In this document: positions 58,473 through 64,000 of the stretch, piece after piece
Layout: each line of letters starts with the position of its first letter
Position numbering within the stretch: position 1 is the stretch's first letter
Assembly (NCBI RefSeq): GCF_901000735.1
Contig: NC_081546.1
Span: 8,582,254-8,646,253 of the forward strand
Origin: Corylus avellana
Lineage: Eukaryota; Streptophyta; Magnoliopsida; Fagales; Betulaceae
Length of the DNA: 64,000 nt
Reading direction: 5' to 3'
Notes under the pieces: generated by a model
Databases searched by the model: none
What the model was told of the DNA's origin: nothing
The model's input: only the letters and a program-made list of their open reading frames with translations
Made by a program: the position numbers and the translations under genes

Positions 58473-59618
58473 TTATGTTTAGAACAGATCAGTTTATGAC
58501 TGTCGAAATGGGAACAAGAGCTGACAATATTAAGAAAGAGCATAGGCAGAGCCATAGTAGGTTTGGGGAAATTTTGTTTAGGGCCCTTGAAATTTTTATT
58601 CATTTCATTTATTTATTTCCTTTTTTTATGGAGAAAGATCAAAGCATGAAATCTATGATTGACATTATTAATACAAGTCTAATCCTCAGACAGGATTTAA
58701 AATCATATCTTTATACAAACTATTAAGATTCTCAATTGCTTCAGGGGACTTTATGGCAGAGTAAAGGTGAAAGCATGACAGATACTAAAAGATTCATAGT
58801 TAAGACAATTGGTATCAAGCCAGAAAGAATCATACCAAGAAGACCAACATGGTATGAGAGAGGAATATCATCATCTTGCTGAATTTTCCTCAACTGTTCA
58901 GTTCTGTGAATCAAGGTGTATTCTTCCCAGCCAGTAATCCCTGAAACTAAATCCCCAGTCTTGAAATTTGGATGATCAGAATCTATAACTTTGGATACGC
59001 CAAATCCTTCAAAGGGCTTCATCAAAACACAATAACACATCATAATTGTCAAGAAATTGTGAATAACAAAATTATTGTGGCATAAGTCATACAGTAGAAA
59101 GAAACAATAGAGAGATTTTATACCCAAATCCTACTTAAAAAGACTAACATGAGAAATATGATCAAACTAGCTACAATTGATTGCTACAATAATGGCTACT
59201 ACTTGTAGTGATTATGTAGAGGCGTAGCTAGCTGGAATTAGGTTGATTAGCATGCTTTCTTGGATCAAGGCTGATAAACTGATTAGCAGATGAAAGAATT
59301 TCAAAACATTGGTCAACAGGTAGACGGCTGTTCTTATATGCCTGGAGAGGAGCATTCTAAATTATGCTTCATTTATTTCCGTGTAAAATAGTTCCCTTCC
59401 CTTGCAAGTTAATTTTTAAGGTTGAATTCTACTTGAAATTTGTATAATTTATGTTACTTAGCAAAAAGAGTGAAAATAACAAGTCCTTAGAAGACATAAG
59501 CAAAGGTTAGGATGTTTGACATGTTTCCAAAAGCCTTTTTCCCATTTGATTTCTTGGAATAGTAATAAGAATTGATTGATGTGATATAAAAATGAAAAAA
59601 GTTTTAAATTTATTGTGA

Positions 59619-60202
59619 AAGAAAAGTGAAAATAGTGTTTGTTAATGCGAAGAAATGAATTGACATTTTTTTTTTTTAGAGAAACGCTTGCCAACCACAC
59701 CAATTGTCTTTATCTTTAAGGGGTTGTTTGTTAAACAACACCCCCACAACACCCCAGTCACAAACATTATTCATTTCATTTTCCAAAAAAATTAACATCA
59801 AAACATTCGTACTTTTATATCATATTATTTACTTTTTACAATTATTCAAATAAAAAAAAAAATCACTACAAAACAAATTTTTTTTACTTTTCAATACCAC
59901 TTTTTTACTTTTCTATATCAATCATTATTTTCTTTTTTAATTTTTTTTTATCATGAACAGTGCTGTAGAAAAGCCATTTTGTTTGTCAAACACTACCTAA
60001 GTAGTAATAGCTTAATTTATCTTTATCTGCTCAATAGGCGTTTTACATTCAGAATGTCTTTATCTGCTCAAAGGCTAGGATGTAATATAAACATGAAATT
60101 GTGAAAGAAAAGTGAAAAAAGTAGTTCGGTAATGCAAAAAAATGAGTTGACTTTTTTTTTTTTTTTTTAAGAAATGCTTGCCAAACACATCAGATGTCTT
60201 TA
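59619..60202. repeat. Direct repeat in reductase intron 1
   Basis: About 90-100 bp (GTGAAAGAAAAGTGAAAA, TTGACTTTTTTTT, GCTTGCCAAACACA, TGTCTTTATCT) occurs at 59619-59706 and again at 60101-60202. The MITE 59720-59998 lies between. The second gene copy has the same arrangement. Confidence 0.75.
59720..59998. mobile_element. Small MITE in reductase intron 1
   Basis: The left end GGGGTTGTTTGTTAAACA and right end TGTTTGTCAAACACTACC are roughly inverted. The interior is AT-rich. The copy at 63117-63395 is the same insertion. Confidence 0.55.
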
Positions 60203-60821
60203 TCTCTAACTGCTTGATTCCACGAACTACTCTAAAATTATCCACGTACAACAGATGACTTAAATATGTTGAGGATGTCTATGTTGACAAAGGTAATGAT
60301 CGAACACAAGTAAATCTTCATGGGTTTTTGGGGTGATGCCAGATTAGTTCGCCAAAAAACAATGAAATTAACCTCCAAATGAGATAGCTAGCAAGATGAT
60401 AGTACATCATGAAGCAGCAAGAGCAGGAATTTCCAAGATGAAGAAAGAGTCGAATAGATAATGATGATGGGGTTACCTGACCAGGCACAAAGGAAGGGAT
60501 ATAAGAGTCATGGACATCACGCATACGGCCTCTCATGTAAGGGTCACAAGAGAGGTAGAGATTCTTGACCAGAAAAGCTCCTGACCCTTTTGGAGCCTCC
60601 AGCTTTATCTTGCTCACCTTGATTTCCATGTCTCTCTCTTCTGGGGTTCTCTCTACGTACCCTTTGAATATTACTTGCTTGTTCTCCACTTCTGCCATGG
60701 CAATTGACTCGATATCTCTGATCACGTTATACAAATGTAAGAATGGGATTTTTATGAAGAAGATGGGTTCGATCTCTTTGTGCTCTGTTTGGAGTGAAGA
60801 GAAGCACTAGCCACTAGCCAC

Positions 60822-60830
60822 CAATATATA
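60822..60830 (-). promoter_or_regulatory. Candidate TATA box of the reductase gene
   Basis: TATATATTG on the minus strand lies about 125 bp before the start codon, in an otherwise mixed sequence. Transcription would start near 60795. Confidence 0.5.
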
Positions 60831-61155
60831 GGCTTAAAAGAGTAGTATTTATTTATTTTATTGAAAAGTTTACACACATGAAATTATAATACAATTGAAA
60901 ATGTTTCCTAAAATTACTAAAAAAATTATCAATAATAAAAATATCCTTAATAAAATTCAAAAATCTAAAAACTAAATGAGGTGGCCGAACCATCCTCCAA
61001 ATAGTCATATGGCCGAATAGGGTGGCCACCGCTTGGTCTTTTCTATATTATTTTTTAAAAAAGTTTTTATTATTATTATTATTAATAAGAGTATTTTTGT
61101 CTCATTAAATTTTTTTTGATGCCTTAAGGGGCATTGACAATTTTTTTGGAAAGAC

Positions 61156-61193
<38 letters not shown>

Positions 61194-61378
61194 CCTCCCC
61201 TTCCCTCTATTTTTATTTGAAAAAAAATGCTTAGGAAAAAGGATCGTGTTTCCACGGAGCTAATTGTTTGGTAGCAAAATTTGAGGGATATATACGTCGT
61301 TGAGTTTTTATATAGCCGCCAGAGAGCTAGTAAAGAGCAGCTGAAGAAGTCAGTTCCCCCCATCTTTGACCGAAATAT
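60831..61378. other. Upstream flank: GGTGGCC scrap and AT microsatellite
   Basis: 60979-61038 (GAGGTGGCCGAACCATCCTCC, ATGGCCGAATAGGGTGGCCACC) is another scrap of the GGCCACCC family, in the distal promoter of the reductase. An (AT)n run of about 34 bases lies at 61157-61190. No gene seen before the gap. Confidence 0.6.
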
Positions 61379-61478
61379 NNNNNNNNNNNNNNNNNNNNNN
61401 NNNNNNNNNNNNNNNNNNNNNNNNNNNNNNNNNNNNNNNNNNNNNNNNNNNNNNNNNNNNNNNNNNNNNNNNNNNNNN
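61379..61478. other. Assembly gap (100 N)
   Basis: The sequence after the gap restarts at the equivalent of 58079, inside the reductase gene. Confidence 0.99.
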
Positions 61479-61530
61479 GCAACAAAATGTCCAACTCATA
61501 CACAGAAAAGCCTTAAAAATAATTTGTTCA

Positions 61531-64000
<2,470 letters not shown>

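Overview
The window is plant nuclear DNA. It is AT-rich, with spliced genes that have GT-AG introns and plant-only families: a DUF1639 protein, an arabinogalactan peptide, a GT14 glycosyltransferase and a 2-alkenal/double-bond reductase. It also has a dense plant transposon load (Ty3/gypsy chromovirus, Ty1/copia, L1-type LINE with RNase H, FAR1-type Mutator-like element, hAT, Tourist and Mutator MITEs, tRNA-SINEs). A woody core eudicot is my guess; nothing here fixes the species.

Layout. 1-3755: 3' end of a decayed gypsy element, then nested MITEs. 3756-6640: AT-rich intergenic DNA with a hairpin and GATCTA repeats. 6828-13656 (+): DUF1639 gene, four coding exons plus a long 5' leader. 14877-15420: microsatellites and a MITE. 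17358-17561 (-): arabinogalactan peptide. 19810-20272: Tourist-like MITE with a nested SINE. 20917-25017 (-): two-exon BC10-like GT14 glycosyltransferase. 25984-28542: three MITEs. 29144-40160: an L1-type LINE interrupted by a 5.7-kb Mutator-like element (31546-37266) and a 622-bp hAT MITE. 40161-45079: copia element with nearly identical LTRs. 45080-47646: repeats and a possible orphan terminal exon. 57447-60698 (-): five-exon 2-alkenal reductase gene.

Three 100-N gaps (47647-47746, 50005-50104, 61379-61478) are each followed by sequence that repeats an earlier part of the window almost base for base: 47747-50004 repeats 15216-17440, 50105-54856 repeats 36469-40160, and 61479-64000 repeats 58079-60603. 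Order and orientation are kept. The simplest reading is that contigs from the second haplotype were scaffolded beside the first. Comparing the copies shows allele-like differences: a premature stop in one reductase copy, a 1.07-kb deletion in one Mutator copy, and a copia insertion present in only one LINE copy.

The most unusual object is the Mutator-like element at 31546-37266. It has terminal inverted repeats and a 9-bp target duplication, but inside it carries two defective transposase copies facing each other, forming a multi-kilobase inverted repeat. By architecture it resembles the maize Mu killer locus, whose hairpin RNA silences its relatives. Whether this one is transcribed cannot be seen from sequence.

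The protein genes look like independent loci of ordinary euchromatin; nothing suggests they act in one pathway.
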